Source: Planctomycetota bacterium
Lineage (GTDB): Bacteria > Planctomycetota > UBA8108
DNA length: 13,608 nucleotides
Direction of reading: 5' to 3'
Assembly: GCA_002695115.1 (NCBI GenBank)
Contig: NZOA01000038.1
Location: 1-13,608 of the forward strand
In this document: positions 13,190 through 13,608 of the stretch, in pieces
How positions within the stretch are numbered: the first letter of the stretch is position 1
Layout of the letters: the number at the start of each line of letters is the position of its first letter
Translations under genes and position numbers: made by a program
Notes under the pieces: generated by a model
The model's database searches: none
What the model was told of the DNA's origin: nothing
The model's input: only the letters and a program-made list of their open reading frames with translations

Positions 13190-13246
13190 TGGTTCCCCTT
13201 CGACGGACATTTCTCCGCAGGGATTTCCACCAGAGAGAAAACAGCG

Positions 13247-13608
13247 ATGTCTGAAATTCGTGTACTTGTTAACGGCGCAAAAGGCAGGATGGGCTCTGAA
13301 GCCGTCCAGGCCGTTCATGAGGCTACGGATCTCGAATTGGTGGCGCAAACCGACCTTGGCGACGATCTGGCCGCCACCATCGCGAGCTCGGGAGCCCAGG
13401 TTGTCGTTGACTTCACCGTTCCAGCTTCCGCCGTTGAGAACACCACGACGATACTGGACTCCGGCGCCTGTCCCGTCGTTGGAACGACAGGTTTTACCTC
13501 CGCCGATATTGAAGGCTTGCAGGCAAAGGCGACGGAACTTGGGCGAGGCGGACTGATCGCGCCCAACTTCGCAATCGGGGCCGTCCTGCTGATGAAATTC
13601 GCCCAGCA
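13247..13608 (+). CDS. dapB: 4-hydroxy-tetrahydrodipicolinate reductase (3' truncated by the window)
   Basis: The frame opens at the ATG 13247 and runs off the window without a stop; about 120 of the usual ~250 residues are present. The product reduces 4-hydroxy-tetrahydrodipicolinate with NAD(P)H in diaminopimelate and lysine synthesis. The N-terminus RVLVNGAKGRMGSEAV is the DapB dinucleotide-binding loop; VVVDFTVPASAVENT, PVVGTTGFT (around residue 80) and LIAPNFAIGAVLLMKFA (~104-120) are family signatures. The catalytic His and substrate-binding Lys region lies beyond the edge. The ribosome site is weak (AGAGAG ~10 bases upstream). The APNFAIGAVL form is common in the actinobacterial/cyanobacterial-type DapB subgroup, so far as I recall. 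Confidence 0.93.
   Translation, partial: MSEIRVLVNGAKGRMGSEAVQAVHEATDLELVAQTDLGDDLAATIASSGAQVVVDFTVPASAVENTTTILDSGACPVVGTTGFTSADIEGLQAKATELGRGGLIAPNFAIGAVLLMKFAQ

Larger units (their letters stand above)
12651..13246. other. Roughly 600-base region without a convincing protein gene
   Basis: From left to right it holds the mazG promoter candidate, a CAAATA-CGT-TATTTG inverted repeat (12774-12788), a minus-strand terminator (12879-12902), a segment with a perfect plus-strand Shine-Dalgarno or, read on the minus strand, an anti-Shine-Dalgarno (12905-12915), very short plus open frames (12931-12996 and 12996-13038, overlapping as TGATG), a plus-strand terminator-like hairpin (13064-13111) and a dapB promoter candidate (13161-13189). 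Longer open frames exist on both strands but none resembles a known protein. Confidence 0.6.

Noticed and set aside
13003..13254. 83-codon plus-strand frame ending inside the dapB start
   Set aside because: It crosses the terminator-like hairpin and the dapB promoter and has no recognisable similarity.

Overview
The window reads as a chromosomal segment from a Gram-negative, diderm bacterium that makes lipid A. It carries an lpxC-fabZ fusion followed by lpxA. The fused lpxC-fabZ gene, a transmembrane-free Gfo/Idh dehydrogenase beside lpxA, an FHA-GAF-sigma54 regulator, an L-lysine 6-transaminase and a KE-rich tail on ribosomal protein S2 together recall the Planctomycetota/PVC or FCB-type lineages or a related candidate phylum. 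No single gene fixes the phylum and I hold that placement loosely. The sequence is moderately GC-rich, and several genes start with GTG or TTG. I see no transposase, integrase, CRISPR array, phage gene or toxin-antitoxin pair, so this is mostly core genome rather than an island.

Layout. (1) 1-2971, plus strand: an envelope operon of lpxC-fabZ (5' end outside the window), lpxA and a Gfo/Idh-family dehydrogenase that may act like GnnA on UDP-GlcNAc. (2) 3053-5672, plus: the translation/UMP cluster rpsB, pyrH, frr. The tsf gene usually found between rpsB and pyrH is absent, and a hairpin plus a possible promoter fill the gap. S2 starts at a TTG at 3240 and carries a charged tail of about 100 residues. 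(3) 5689-5957, plus: tRNA-Lys(TTT) and tRNA-Glu(TTC), with a clear promoter and a strong intrinsic terminator. (4) 6002-8513: glutaryl-CoA dehydrogenase (plus) converging on L-lysine 6-transaminase (minus) with a 10-base gap. These are an entry step and a late step of lysine breakdown through 2-aminoadipate and glutaryl-CoA. (5) 8683-10729, plus: an FHA-GAF-AAA+-Fis sigma54 activator. (6) 12650-10777, minus: a mazG-moxR pair joined by a TAATG overlap. (7) 12651-13246: about 600 bases without a convincing protein gene but with two terminator-like hairpins and a candidate small RNA. (8) 13247-end, plus: the start of dapB, a lysine/diaminopimelate biosynthesis gene cut by the window edge.

No obvious new multi-gene system appears. 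The most interesting points are the candidate minus-strand small RNA at 12879-12956 with a 16S-tail-like anti-Shine-Dalgarno segment, the missing tsf together with the S2 tail, the GnnA-like dehydrogenase in a lipid A operon without a gnnB neighbour, the lysine-degradation pair, and two genes (gcdH, mazG) whose promoters sit so close to the ATG that the mRNAs may be nearly leaderless.
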